Notes under the pieces: model-generated | Seen by the model: only the letters and a program-made list of their open reading frames with translations | Told to the model about the DNA's origin: nothing | The model's database searches: none | Assembly: GCA_044224905.1 (NCBI GenBank) | Contig: JBGAJN010000001.1 | Coordinates: 868,001-932,000, forward strand | DNA: 64,000 bases | From: JBGAJN01 sp044224905 | GTDB taxonomy: Bacteria > Verrucomicrobiota > Verrucomicrobiia > Limisphaerales > JBGAJN01 | Direction of reading: 5' to 3' | Shown: positions 41,799 to 49,908 of the stretch, one piece after another | Layout of the letters: each line of letters begins with the position of its first letter | How positions within the stretch are numbered: the stretch's first letter is position 1 | Program-made: the position numbers and the translations under genes

Positions 41799-43933
41799 TT
41801 GCCACCTCCCCAAATCAGGAACAGCACCAGCACCACGAACGCGACGCCGAGGACGCGCAGGTAGCTTTGCACGCGGCCGGTCTGGAGGCGCGCGAGCCAG
41901 CCGCCGCCTTCCGCGAGTCCGCGGCAGCTTCCGCTGAAACCGAGGTTGATGACGAACTCGTCGACGAAGCGGTTGAGCCAGGAGAAGCCGAGCACGACGA
42001 GCGACACCGCGCTCACCGCACCAGTCCAGATGGTTTGCTCGAGCCAGCCGCAGAAGCGCGCAAACGCGGCGTTCCAGCGGATGAAGGAGATTTCGTAAAG
42101 CTCATCGATGAAAAACTTCCCGCGCAACACGGCGAACCAGTCAGGCTTCAGCTTTTCCAGCGCATCAGTCGCGTTGGCATCGGTGATGGGTTTGCGACCG
42201 TAGAAATAGTAGCCAAGGCCGACGCCCGTTCCGAAAATCACAACCGACAGCAGCATCGTGAGGAACACGTCGAGGCCGATGGTGCTGAAGTGCGGTTCGT
42301 GCCCGGAGAGATACGCGTGGAACCACGGCCAGAACGGCGTGCCAAAGAGGCTGAGCAGAACCGCGCACGTCGCGAGCACGCCAAGCGGGAGCGTCATCAC
42401 GGACGGCGATTCGTGGGCCTCGGCGGAGTGATGCTCGTCATGTCCGTGGGCGGCTGGCTTGGCTGTGGCGTCATCCTTCTGCCAGAGCCGCGATTCGCCG
42501 AAGAACACGTAACACATCTGCCGCGTCATGTAGAACGCCGTGAGCAGCGCGCCGCAGCTCGCGAGGACGAACGGCCATTTGCTCGGTTGCCAAAGCCACG
42601 CGCTGTGGAGGATTTCGTCCTTGCTCCAGAAACCCGACGTGACGAGCGGGAAGCCCGCGAGCGCGAGCATGCCGATGGCGTAAGTCGCGAACGTCACGGG
42701 CATCAGCTTGCGCAGGCCTCCCATGCGACGGATGTCCTGTTCCTCGTGGCATCCGTGAATCACCGAGCCCGCGCCGAGGAACAGCAGCGCCTTGAAGAAT
42801 GCGTGGGTGAGCAAATGGAACATGCCCACCGCCACGCCGCCGGTGCCGAGTCCTACGAACATGAAGCCGAGTTGCGAAACGGTGGAGTAAGCGAGGATGC
42901 GCTTGATGTCCGTCTGCGCGACGGCGACCAGCGCGGCGAAAATCGCAGTGATGGCGCCGACCCACGTAACAACCCGGAGAGCCGGAGTGCTGTTGCTGAG
43001 CGTGAAGACAAATCCGCTGGTGCCAGTGCCCGGAGCCAACGTGTCGTGCATCATTGTTCCCGCCATCAACGGATACACCCGCGCGATCAGAAACACGCCC
43101 GCCGCCACCATCGTCGCCGCGTGGATGAGCGCACTTACGGGCGTGGGGCCTTCCATCGCATCGGGCAACCACACGTGCAGCGGCACCTGGCCGGACTTGC
43201 CGACCGCGCCGCAGAAAATCAGCAACGCAATCGCCGTGCTCACCGCCATGCCGCCGGCCACGCTTGCGCCGACGAGCTTCGTCAGTGCGGATTGTTCGAG
43301 GCAGCCGTTGCCGTTGTCGTAGAAGAGCAGCGTGCCCGTTTCCGCGTAGAGCCAAAGCAGGCCGAGGAAGAAAAACACGTCGCCGACGCGCGTGGTGATG
43401 AACGCCTTCTTCGCCGCCGCCGCCGCGCTGGGCTTGTGATACCAGAAGCCGATGAGCAGATACGACGCGAGGCCGACCAGCTCCCAGCACATGAAGAGCA
43501 TGAGCAGGTTGTTGGCAATGATGAGCCCGAGCATCGCCGCCGCGAACAGCGCGAGGAACGTGAAGAACCGCGTGAAGTTCTCGTCGTGCGCCATGTAGCC
43601 GACGCTGTAGATGAAGATGAGCGTGCTTACGAACGTAACCATCACTAGCATCGCCGCCGTGAGCGGGTCGAGCACCCAGCCGATTTTTAGCGAGCCGGCG
43701 CCGAGCTGGAACCACGGGATGTTGAACACCTGCCGCGCAGTCTCATGGCCCTCGCCGTGTCCGCCGAGCGTCTGGGCGAACGCGCCGCACGCGAGGAAGA
43801 ACGCTACAACCATCGAGCCAATCGCCAGCGACGCCGCAAGGGTGCGATGACGTTGCTTGAGCAACGCCGTCACCCCCGCCGCCAGCAACGGCAGCGCGGG
43901 AATCAGCCAGAGATTTTGAACAATCCAAGTCAT
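41795..43933 (-). CDS. nuoL: NADH-quinone oxidoreductase subunit L with long lateral helix
   Basis: A 712-residue NuoL, longer than the roughly 610-660 usual. Channel residues are intact: TM5 Glu in MCWELVGLASYLLIGFW, TM7 Lys in GAVGKSGQVPLHVWLPDA and TM12 Lys in FWSKDEIL. The C-terminal region from FIDELYE to LQTG, which forms the lateral helix HL along the membrane arm, is about 77 residues here, against about 50 in typical NuoL as I recall it. The extra segment contains SAVSLVVLGFSWLNRFVDEF. A His-rich loop (HGHDEHHSAEAHE) precedes it. The extension matches the need to span a second NuoM. It overlaps nuoM2 by ATGA. Confidence 0.95.
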   Translation of the reverse strand: MTWIVQNLWLIPALPLLAAGVTALLKQRHRTLAASLAIGSMVVAFFLACGAFAQTLGGHGEGHETARQVFNIPWFQLGAGSLKIGWVLDPLTAAMLVMVTFVSTLIFIYSVGYMAHDENFTRFFTFLALFAAAMLGLIIANNLLMLFMCWELVGLASYLLIGFWYHKPSAAAAAKKAFITTRVGDVFFFLGLLWLYAETGTLLFYDNGNGCLEQSALTKLVGASVAGGMAVSTAIALLIFCGAVGKSGQVPLHVWLPDAMEGPTPVSALIHAATMVAAGVFLIARVYPLMAGTMMHDTLAPGTGTSGFVFTLSNSTPALRVVTWVGAITAIFAALVAVAQTDIKRILAYSTVSQLGFMFVGLGTGGVAVGMFHLLTHAFFKALLFLGAGSVIHGCHEEQDIRRMGGLRKLMPVTFATYAIGMLALAGFPLVTSGFWSKDEILHSAWLWQPSKWPFVLASCGALLTAFYMTRQMCYVFFGESRLWQKDDATAKPAAHGHDEHHSAEAHESPSVMTLPLGVLATCAVLLSLFGTPFWPWFHAYLSGHEPHFSTIGLDVFLTMLLSVVIFGTGVGLGYYFYGRKPITDANATDALEKLKPDWFAVLRGKFFIDELYEISFIRWNAAFARFCGWLEQTIWTGAVSAVSLVVLGFSWLNRFVDEFVINLGFSGSCRGLAEGGGWLARLQTGRVQSYLRVLGVAFVVLVLFLIWGGGK
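41802..41810 (-). promoter_or_regulatory. Shine-Dalgarno of nuoM2
   Basis: GGGAGGTGG on the minus strand, 3 to 6 bases before the ATG at 41798 and inside the last codons of nuoL. It fixes the start at 41798 rather than an upstream in-frame codon. Confidence 0.7.
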
Positions 43934-43946
43934 CAGGATCGGGTAA

Positions 43947-44009
43947 CCACAGAGGCGCGGGGGCGCGGAGAGGAAATTGTTTTTCCTCCGTGTCTCTGTG
44001 TCTCTGTGG
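43947..44009. repeat. 24-nt inverted repeat in the nuoK-nuoL spacer (CACAGAG / CTCTGTG type)
   Basis: The left arm 43947-43970 begins CCACAGAG and ends CGCGGAG; the right arm 43986-44009 begins CTCCGTG and ends CTCTGTGG, with a 15-nt loop. Seventeen of 24 positions pair as Watson-Crick. The other seven are G opposite T, which would be G-U wobbles in a plus-strand transcript but A-C mismatches in the minus-strand operon mRNA. The right arm is made of GTGTCTCT-like units. It occupies the 85-bp gap in an otherwise tightly packed operon, and no second copy is seen in the window. Its look is that of a dispersed intergenic repeat. Confidence 0.65.
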
Positions 44010-44018
44010 CGATTTTCT

Positions 44019-44330
44019 TCATCCCTTCAAATCGTTCACGTCATTCACGTTCGTCGTCTTGTAGTGCCGGTAAATCGAAATGATCAGCGCGAGACCGACA
44101 GCAGCTTCGGCGGCGGCGATGGCGATGGCGAAGAGCACGAACGTCACGCCGGTGAGCGCCTCGGGGTTCGGGCCGTAGCGCCAGAAGGCGATGAAGTTCA
44201 GGTTGGCCGCGTTGAGCATCAGCTCGATACCGATGAGCACGAGGATGGCGTTGCGCCGTGTGAGCGCGCCGGCGAGGCCGATGGCGAAGAGCAATGCGGA
44301 GAGCAGGAGATAGCCGGTGAGCGGAGTCAT
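44019..44330 (-). CDS. nuoK: NADH-quinone oxidoreductase subunit K
   Basis: A 103-residue three-helix subunit. The two functional membrane glutamates are present: Glu36 in GIELMLNAANL and Glu75 in AIAAAEAAVGLAL. Length is normal for the family. The ATG at 44330 overlaps the nuoJ stop (ATGA) and is preceded by AAAGGAGG on the minus strand. Downstream, an 85-bp spacer with a large inverted repeat separates it from nuoL. Confidence 0.95.
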   Translation of the reverse strand: MTPLTGYLLLSALLFAIGLAGALTRRNAILVLIGIELMLNAANLNFIAFWRYGPNPEALTGVTFVLFAIAIAAAEAAVGLALIISIYRHYKTTNVNDVNDLKG

Positions 44331-44827
44331 TTGCCGGCCTCCTTTTCCTTCAGCGCGATGATGACGGCGCCGATCATCGCGGCGGTCAGTAGTAGCGCGA
44401 GAACTTCGAGCGGAAGGATGTAATCGGTCATCAGCTTCTGGCCGAGCTGCGCGACGCTGGTTTGAGGCGGCGGCGCCACGCCGCGTTTGGCGACGGCGCT
44501 GGAGGTGATGACCTTGCCGAGAACAGCGAACACCGCGAGCGCAATGCCCACGCCCATCAGCGACGTGGCGGAGAATTGCCGACCCGGTCCCGGTTCACCG
44601 CTGCGCGTGAGCAGAATGGCGAACACGATGAGGATCGCGACTGCGCCGACATACACGAGCACCTGCGCGAGCCCGACGAACTGCGCGCCGAGCTGGAGAT
44701 ACGTGCCCGCCAGTCCGATGAACGCCACCGCGAGGCACAACGCGCAATGCACGAGATTGCGCAGCGTCATCGCCGCGATGGCGCTGACAACTACGAGTGC
44801 AGCAAGGATGGCGAAGGCTGGTGTCAT
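44327..44827 (-). CDS. nuoJ: NADH-quinone oxidoreductase subunit J
   Basis: A 166-residue membrane subunit with five hydrophobic segments. The conserved TM3 region VLVYVGAVAILIVFAIL, which forms the pi-bulge helix next to NuoK, is clear, and LPLEVLALLLTAAMIGAVII closes the protein. It overlaps nuoK by four bases (ATGA) and starts 6 bp after the nuoH stop. It belongs to the proton-translocating membrane arm of complex I. Confidence 0.95.
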   Translation of the reverse strand: MTPAFAILAALVVVSAIAAMTLRNLVHCALCLAVAFIGLAGTYLQLGAQFVGLAQVLVYVGAVAILIVFAILLTRSGEPGPGRQFSATSLMGVGIALAVFAVLGKVITSSAVAKRGVAPPPQTSVAQLGQKLMTDYILPLEVLALLLTAAMIGAVIIALKEKEAGK

Positions 44828-44833
44828 TTCACG

Positions 44834-46060
44834 TCAGTCCGCATACCGATACGTCCGTTTGCCCACGCCGCGGGCGGTGTAGAGCGCGTTGCTCAACAGA
44901 AGATACGGAACCAAAACCATCGCGGTGACCGTCAGGCAGCGAGTGAAACCGGGGTCCATCAACCGCCACACGCCGGCAGCGACGATGGTAATCAGCGTGA
45001 GCGGCACCATGAATTTCCAAGCGAGGTTCATGAGCTGGTCCATGCGCAGACGCGGCAACGTGCCGCGCAGCCAGATGAAGAACATGATGAACACGCCGAG
45101 CTTAAGGAAAAACCAGATCCACGACGGCACGATCTCGAGCGCAGGCACCGGTGCGTGCCAACCGCCGAGGAATAGCGTGATGCCGAGTCCGCTCATCGCG
45201 AAGAGGCCGAGGTATTCGCCGAGGAAGAACAGCGCGAACTTGAACCCGCTGTATTCGGTGAAGTAACCGGCGATGATTTCCGATTCGGCCTCGGGCAAGT
45301 CGAACGGCGTGCGGTTCGCTTCCGCCGTGGCTGCAATGAGGAAGAGGAAGAAGGCCGCCAAGCCCCAAGGCGTCGCCGCGTGCCAGTGCCAGAACCCGCC
45401 GGCTTGGGCATCGACGATCTTCGTCGTCGAAAGCGTGCCGGTCATCATAATAACGCCGACCGTGGAGAGCACGAGCGGCAGTTCGTAGCTGACCATCTGC
45501 GCAATGGCGCGCATGGCGCCGAGCAGCGCGTATTTGTTGCGGCTCGACCAGCCAGCCATGAAGACGCTCAGCTCGGTCGCCGAGCCGACCGCGAAGAAGA
45601 ACAACACGCCGGCATCGAGATCGAGCGCCGACATGTGCTTGCCGATCGGCAACACCGAGTAAGCGAGCAGCGCGGGGATCACGACCGCGATGGGCGCGAG
45701 GAAATGAACAACCTTGTCGGCGTTGCGCGGAACGACGTCTTCCTTGATGAGCGCCTTGATGCCGTCGGCGATGAACTGACCGAAGCCCGCGAGGCGGATG
45801 TCCGTCAGGGGAATGCCGACGCGATTCGGGCCGGGACGATTTTGAATGCGCCCGAGAACTTTTCGTTCCACGACCGTCGTGAGCGCGAACACCAGCGGGA
45901 ACGCCATCAAGATGGGCGTGATCGAAAGCACCGCGGATACGATCGGCTGAAGATTATCAGGGAAGAACGCGAGGAAATCGGCCTTCGGATTGGGCTGATC
46001 GGAAGCCATCTTCCAAACCATCCCGACGATCGCTTTGAGGAGATCCCAAATGAACTGCAT
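44834..46060 (-). CDS. nuoH: NADH-quinone oxidoreductase subunit H
   Basis: A 408-residue subunit that forms the quinone-binding chamber at the junction of the arms. Hallmarks are VERKVLGRIQNRPGPNRVG, GIKALIKEDVVP, a long loop with EANRTPFDLPEAESEIIAGY, and YSGFKFALFFLGEY. All the charged loop residues of the family appear present. It is somewhat longer than the E. coli protein (325), mainly from an N-terminal extension of about 35 residues and extra loop sequence near residue 225 (TTKIVDAQAGGFWHWHA). It starts 3 bp after the nuoI stop. Confidence 0.96.
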   Translation of the reverse strand: MQFIWDLLKAIVGMVWKMASDQPNPKADFLAFFPDNLQPIVSAVLSITPILMAFPLVFALTTVVERKVLGRIQNRPGPNRVGIPLTDIRLAGFGQFIADGIKALIKEDVVPRNADKVVHFLAPIAVVIPALLAYSVLPIGKHMSALDLDAGVLFFFAVGSATELSVFMAGWSSRNKYALLGAMRAIAQMVSYELPLVLSTVGVIMMTGTLSTTKIVDAQAGGFWHWHAATPWGLAAFFLFLIAATAEANRTPFDLPEAESEIIAGYFTEYSGFKFALFFLGEYLGLFAMSGLGITLFLGGWHAPVPALEIVPSWIWFFLKLGVFIMFFIWLRGTLPRLRMDQLMNLAWKFMVPLTLITIVAAGVWRLMDPGFTRCLTVTAMVLVPYLLLSNALYTARGVGKRTYRYAD

Positions 46061-46063
46061 GCG

Positions 46064-46747
46064 TCAGGTGCTTGGCGCGGGCGGCGTCGGTTTGGCTGCT
46101 GGCGCGGGTGGGGCGGCAGCAGGAGAAGCAGTCGGTGCGGCGGGCTTGGGCGCGGCGGCGGCAGCTTTGGCAGCCTCAGCGGCTTTCAATTTCGCTTCGG
46201 CGTCCGCCTTGGCTTTGGCCTCGGCTTTGACCCGTTCATCGGCGCGTTTCGCGTCGATCTCGGCCGCTTCCGTCGGATGAATCTTGTTGTAGTGCTCGTT
46301 GGACTTCGCGAGTTGATCGCGATGCACGAGCAATCCGCCGAAGCGATCGCTGGTACTGAGTTCGAACTCCGTGTCCATCTTGATCGCCTCGAACGGGCAG
46401 ACTTCGACGCAAATCTGGCAGCTCATGCACACCGAGATGTCGATGTCGAAGGTCGCCGGGTAGAACTGCACCTTGCCGAGATGATCGGGTTTCTTGTCCT
46501 TGCTCTTCTCAATGAAGATGCACTGCGGCGGGCATTCCTTCTCGCAAATCTGGCAGGCGACGCAGCGCAAACCGGCCTTTGGATCGTCGCCATCGAACAC
46601 TAAAAAGGGAAACTGCCGCGTGTTTTCCGCGAGCTTCTGCCGCTGCTCGGGATACTCGACCGTGGGCAACCGATCATGGGACACGTAGCTCCCGGCGAAG
46701 TTTTTCGCCGTTTCCGCCATGCCTTTAAGTATACCGATGCCAAGCAC
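46064..46747 (-). CDS. nuoI: NADH-quinone oxidoreductase subunit I with Ala/Pro-rich tail
   Basis: A 227-residue 2x[4Fe-4S] ferredoxin-like subunit. The clusters are CVACQICEKECP (Cys 62, 65, 68, 72) and CMSCQICVEVCP (Cys 107, 110, 113, 117). They carry electrons toward the quinone. The start is a GTG at 46747, which keeps the conserved GILKGMAETAKNF helix; an ATG nine codons later is the alternative. The C-terminal 60 residues are unusual: a charged helix of KAEAKAKADAEAKLKAAEAA type followed by an Ala/Pro linker. It lies downstream of hflC with a 10-bp gap. Confidence 0.95.
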   Translation of the reverse strand: MLGIGILKGMAETAKNFAGSYVSHDRLPTVEYPEQRQKLAENTRQFPFLVFDGDDPKAGLRCVACQICEKECPPQCIFIEKSKDKKPDHLGKVQFYPATFDIDISVCMSCQICVEVCPFEAIKMDTEFELSTSDRFGGLLVHRDQLAKSNEHYNKIHPTEAAEIDAKRADERVKAEAKAKADAEAKLKAAEAAKAAAAAPKPAAPTASPAAAPPAPAAKPTPPAPST

Positions 46748-46757
46748 GTGATTGAGC

Positions 46758-47741
46758 CTAAGGTGCCTTGCGCGATTGTGGCAAGCCGCTTTGCTTCAAG
46801 TAGCGAAAGAGGTCGCTGTCGGTGGAAAGGATGACCGTGGTGTCGCGGTTCAAACCTTTTTGATACGTCTCGAGCGTACGGACGAAGCTGTAGAACTCCA
46901 CCGCTTCGGGGCTTTGATTGAAAGCGCGGGCGTAAATCTCAATCGCCTTGGCGTCCGCGTCGCCGCGAATTTTCTGAACCGTCCGATACGCCTCGGATTC
47001 GATCCCACGCAGATCGCGTTCCTTGTTGCCCAGAATTTTCGCCGCCTCGCCTTCGCCTTCGGAACGGAAACGCGAGGCGATCTGTTGTCGTTCGCTGATC
47101 ATGCGCTCGTGAATCTTCGAGCTAACGCGGGGATTGTAATTGATCCGCATGAAACGCACGTCGATCAGTTCGATCCCGAAGTCCTTCAGCTTCGGCGCAG
47201 CGAGCTTGACGATGTCCGCTTCGATGGCGGCGCGCCCCAATGTGATCGGCGGCAGCACCGTGGCGGCGGCTTCCGGCGGCAGCGACGTGTCCATGGCGGG
47301 TTTACGGTTCTTGTCGGTGCGGATGATTTCGATCAAGTCGTGCTTCGCAACGGCATTGCGGATTTCGCTGCCGATAATGTCGTCGAGGCGCGATTGCGCG
47401 CTGCGTTCGTCACGCAGACGGGTGAAGTATTGCAACGGGTTGTTGATCCGCCACCGGCCGAAAGCGTCGACGATGATGTAGAGTTTGTCGCGCGTCGGCA
47501 TTTCACTTGCATGCCCGTCCCACTCCATCACGCGACGGTCGAGGGAATTGACCGTTTGAATAAACGGGGTTTTGAAATGCACGCCGGCGTTCGTCACCGG
47601 TTCGCCCACGGTTTTGCCGAACTGGGTGATGATGACCTGCTCGCTTTCGGCCACGGTGTAGTAGCAGAGGTTTAGCGTGAACAGCACGACCGCCGTCAGG
47701 GCCGTGGCAACCAGTGAACGCATCCAGGCAAGGGGATTCAT
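46758..47741 (-). CDS. hflC: SPFH/band-7 protein HflC-like
   Basis: A 327-residue stomatin/prohibitin (SPFH) protein with an N-terminal membrane anchor (SLVATALTAVVLFTLNLCYY). HflC features are EQVIITQFGKTVGEPVTNAG, KTPFIQTVNSLDRRVMEWDG, YIIVDAFGRWRINNPLQYF, the RINYNPRVSSKIHERMISER block and the coiled coil with EGEGEAAKILGNKERDLR. HflK and HflC form a large membrane assembly that regulates FtsH proteolysis. The location is odd: in this operon the hflK-hflC pair fills the place between nuoD and nuoI where nuoE, nuoF and nuoG usually lie. Confidence 0.92.
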   Translation of the reverse strand: MNPLAWMRSLVATALTAVVLFTLNLCYYTVAESEQVIITQFGKTVGEPVTNAGVHFKTPFIQTVNSLDRRVMEWDGHASEMPTRDKLYIIVDAFGRWRINNPLQYFTRLRDERSAQSRLDDIIGSEIRNAVAKHDLIEIIRTDKNRKPAMDTSLPPEAAATVLPPITLGRAAIEADIVKLAAPKLKDFGIELIDVRFMRINYNPRVSSKIHERMISERQQIASRFRSEGEGEAAKILGNKERDLRGIESEAYRTVQKIRGDADAKAIEIYARAFNQSPEAVEFYSFVRTLETYQKGLNRDTTVILSTDSDLFRYLKQSGLPQSRKAP

Positions 47742-47745
47742 GGCG

Positions 47746-48711
47746 TCATTTGTCCGGTTGCAGTTGGAGCAACGGCAGCACCTGCTGGCCTTTGTCGTCC
47801 ACGATGATTTTCTTACCCAGCTTGGGCAACAGCTCGGTCATGGTCTCCTGATAGAGCCGCTGACGGGTGACTTCGGGCGCCTTCTGGTATTGCGTGAACA
47901 CCGCCTTGAATGACGTGGCGTCGCCTTCGGCTTCGTTGACGCGTTTCTGGGCGTAGCCCTCCGCTTCGGCGATGACTTTCAACGCCTCGCCCTTTGCGCG
48001 CGGGACCACCTTGTTGTATTCGCCGTTGGCGAGATTGATCGAACGCTCGCGCTCTTGCTGCGCTTGATTCACTTCATCAAAGGAACTTTGCACGGCTTTG
48101 GGAGGATTCACGTTTTTCAACTGAACAAGATCAATGCTCATGCCGAGTTGGTATTGCGCGACCACCTTCTGCAACATTCCGCGCGCTTCGATTTCGATCT
48201 CCTGCCGGCCCACCGTAATGACTTCGTCCACCGTGCGGTCACCGACGATCTCGCGCATCACGGCTTCAGCAGCGGCGCGCATCGTTTCCTCGGGATCGCG
48301 GACGTCGAACAAGAAGCGCTTCGGATCCTGAATGCGGTATTGCACCACCCACTCGACGATCGCTTCGTTCAAATCGCCCGTGACCATTGCGCGTTCCGCA
48401 TCGGCCTGCCGGCTGCCTTGGAAGGGATTGCTTGCGCCGGGCGTTGAGAAACCGAACTCCATCTTAAGTTGGCGACGGATGGGAACCGGCGTCACGGTAT
48501 CCACGCCGAGCGGAAATTTCAGATGCAGTCCGGGCTCATCGGTGCGGAGGAATTTCCCAAAGCGCAGCACCACGCCCACCGATTCCGCGGGCAGCGTGTA
48601 GAAACTGGTCCAGCCCACGATGAGGAGCAGGAGTGCCCAAAATCCGAGCGCGATCAGCGCACCGTAGCGGTGCACTCCGGTTCGCGGCGGCATGTTGGAA
48701 TTGGGCGGCAT
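47746..48711 (-). CDS. hflK: SPFH/band-7 protein HflK-like
   Basis: A 321-residue SPFH protein with one N-terminal membrane helix (ALIALGFWALLLLIVGWTSF). The domain follows: ESVGVVLRFGKFLRTDEPGL, HLKFPLGVDTVTPVPIRRQL, NEAIVEWVVQYRIQDPKRF and the helix AAAEAVMREIVGDRTVDEVI. The C-terminal coiled coil includes QAQQERERSINLANGEYNKV and EAEGYAQKRVNEAEGDATSF. It lacks the Gly-rich N-terminal stretch of E. coli HflK. The next gene, hflC, starts 4 bp after its stop. It begins 14 bp after nuoD and appears to be part of the complex I transcript. ATGs at 48711 and 48693 are both possible. Confidence 0.92.
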   Translation of the reverse strand: MPPNSNMPPRTGVHRYGALIALGFWALLLLIVGWTSFYTLPAESVGVVLRFGKFLRTDEPGLHLKFPLGVDTVTPVPIRRQLKMEFGFSTPGASNPFQGSRQADAERAMVTGDLNEAIVEWVVQYRIQDPKRFLFDVRDPEETMRAAAEAVMREIVGDRTVDEVITVGRQEIEIEARGMLQKVVAQYQLGMSIDLVQLKNVNPPKAVQSSFDEVNQAQQERERSINLANGEYNKVVPRAKGEALKVIAEAEGYAQKRVNEAEGDATSFKAVFTQYQKAPEVTRQRLYQETMTELLPKLGKKIIVDDKGQQVLPLLQLQPDK

Positions 48712-48725
48712 ATTCGTCGGCGCGA

Positions 48726-49904
48726 CTAGCGATCCACTTCACCAAGCACAATATCCACGCTGCCGAGGATGATAATGACGTCGGCCACGTTATGGCCGAG
48801 GCACATGTCCTCGAGGATGGTGAGATTGATCAAGCTCGGCGGGCGCACCCGGTAGCGATATGGATTCGGGCCGCCATCGCTGATCACGTAGAAGCCGAGT
48901 TCGCCCTTTGGCGATTCGATGCGGGCATACGCTTCACCGGCCTTCGGCTTGAAGGAACGCAGTTTCGCCTTCGGATCAATGATCGGCCCGGCGGGAATGT
49001 CGCGCAGCGCGGGTTCGAGAATCTTCAGCGACTCGCGCATCTCCAGCACGCGAATCATGTAGCGGTCGAAAACGTCGCCGTGATCGCCAAGCGGAACGCG
49101 GAAGGGAAAACGCTCATAGATGCCGTATTTGTCGACCTTGCGCAGATCGTAATCGACGCCGCTCGCGCGGAGCAGCGGACCCGTGATGCTCGCGCTGATC
49201 GCGAGTTCCTTCGACAGTTTGCCGACGTTTTGCGTGCGGGCCATGAGGATTTCATTGCCGGAAAGCAATGCTTCAAACTCATCGAGGAAGCGTCCGTAGT
49301 TGCCGACAATTTCCTTCGCCGCCTCCAGCCAGCCAGCCGGTAGATCCACACGGCAACCGCCGAAGCGCATGTAATTGCACATCATCCGCGCGCCGGTCAA
49401 AGCTTCGAACAGATCGAGAATCTTTTCGCGCTCCCGGAACGCATACATCAACGGTGTACCGAGCGCGCCCATGTCCTGCAGCAAGAAGCCAACGGCGCAC
49501 GTGTGATTGAGCAGACGCGTCAACTCGCCCGTGATGATGCGGATGTATTCTGCGCGTTCGGGAACTTGCAGTCCGGCGAGCTTCTCAACGCTGAGCGCGT
49601 ACGCCCAGTTGTTCGTCAGCGAACAGAAATAATCGAGCCGATCCGTATAAGGCATCGAGCCGAGATAGGTCGTGTTCTCTGCGATCTTCTCGTGGTTGCG
49701 GTGCAGGTAACCGAACACCGGCTTGAGCTTCACGACCGTCTCACCATCAAGCGTGACGTCCATCCGGAACACGCCGTGCGTAGACGGGTGTTGCGGCCCC
49801 ATCGCCACTTCCAGCAAATCGCCATCGAGCGGCGTGCCATCGGGGGCGGTCTTGGGGACGACCTCGTAATTGCGGGCTGTTGGATTTTCGACGAGAGAGC
49901 TCAT
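48726..49904 (-). CDS. nuoD: NADH-quinone oxidoreductase subunit D
   Basis: A 392-residue 49-kDa-type subunit that forms the quinone site with NuoB. Conserved blocks are MGPQHPSTHGVFRMDVTLDG, GYLHRNHEKIAENTTYLG, MPYTDRLDYFCSLTNNWAY, GELTRLLNHTCAVGFLLQDM and MRFGGCRVDLPAGW. The C-terminal ESPKGELGFYVISDGGPNPY is followed by RYRVRPPSLINL. I chose the ATG at 49904 (MSSLVENPTARNYE), because the upstream frame runs into the nucleotidyltransferase gene. It is separate from nuoC, not fused. It starts 4 bp after the nucleotidyltransferase stop and 14 bp before hflK. Confidence 0.96.
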   Translation of the reverse strand: MSSLVENPTARNYEVVPKTAPDGTPLDGDLLEVAMGPQHPSTHGVFRMDVTLDGETVVKLKPVFGYLHRNHEKIAENTTYLGSMPYTDRLDYFCSLTNNWAYALSVEKLAGLQVPERAEYIRIITGELTRLLNHTCAVGFLLQDMGALGTPLMYAFREREKILDLFEALTGARMMCNYMRFGGCRVDLPAGWLEAAKEIVGNYGRFLDEFEALLSGNEILMARTQNVGKLSKELAISASITGPLLRASGVDYDLRKVDKYGIYERFPFRVPLGDHGDVFDRYMIRVLEMRESLKILEPALRDIPAGPIIDPKAKLRSFKPKAGEAYARIESPKGELGFYVISDGGPNPYRYRVRPPSLINLTILEDMCLGHNVADVIIILGSVDIVLGEVDR

Positions 49905-49908
49905 ACGA

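Noticed and set aside
41783..43648. 621-residue plus-strand frame
   Set aside because: It is antisense to nuoL, which has all catalytic residues. The translation is Arg/Glu/His-rich noise; similar shadows oppose nuoM1, nuoM2 and nuoN.
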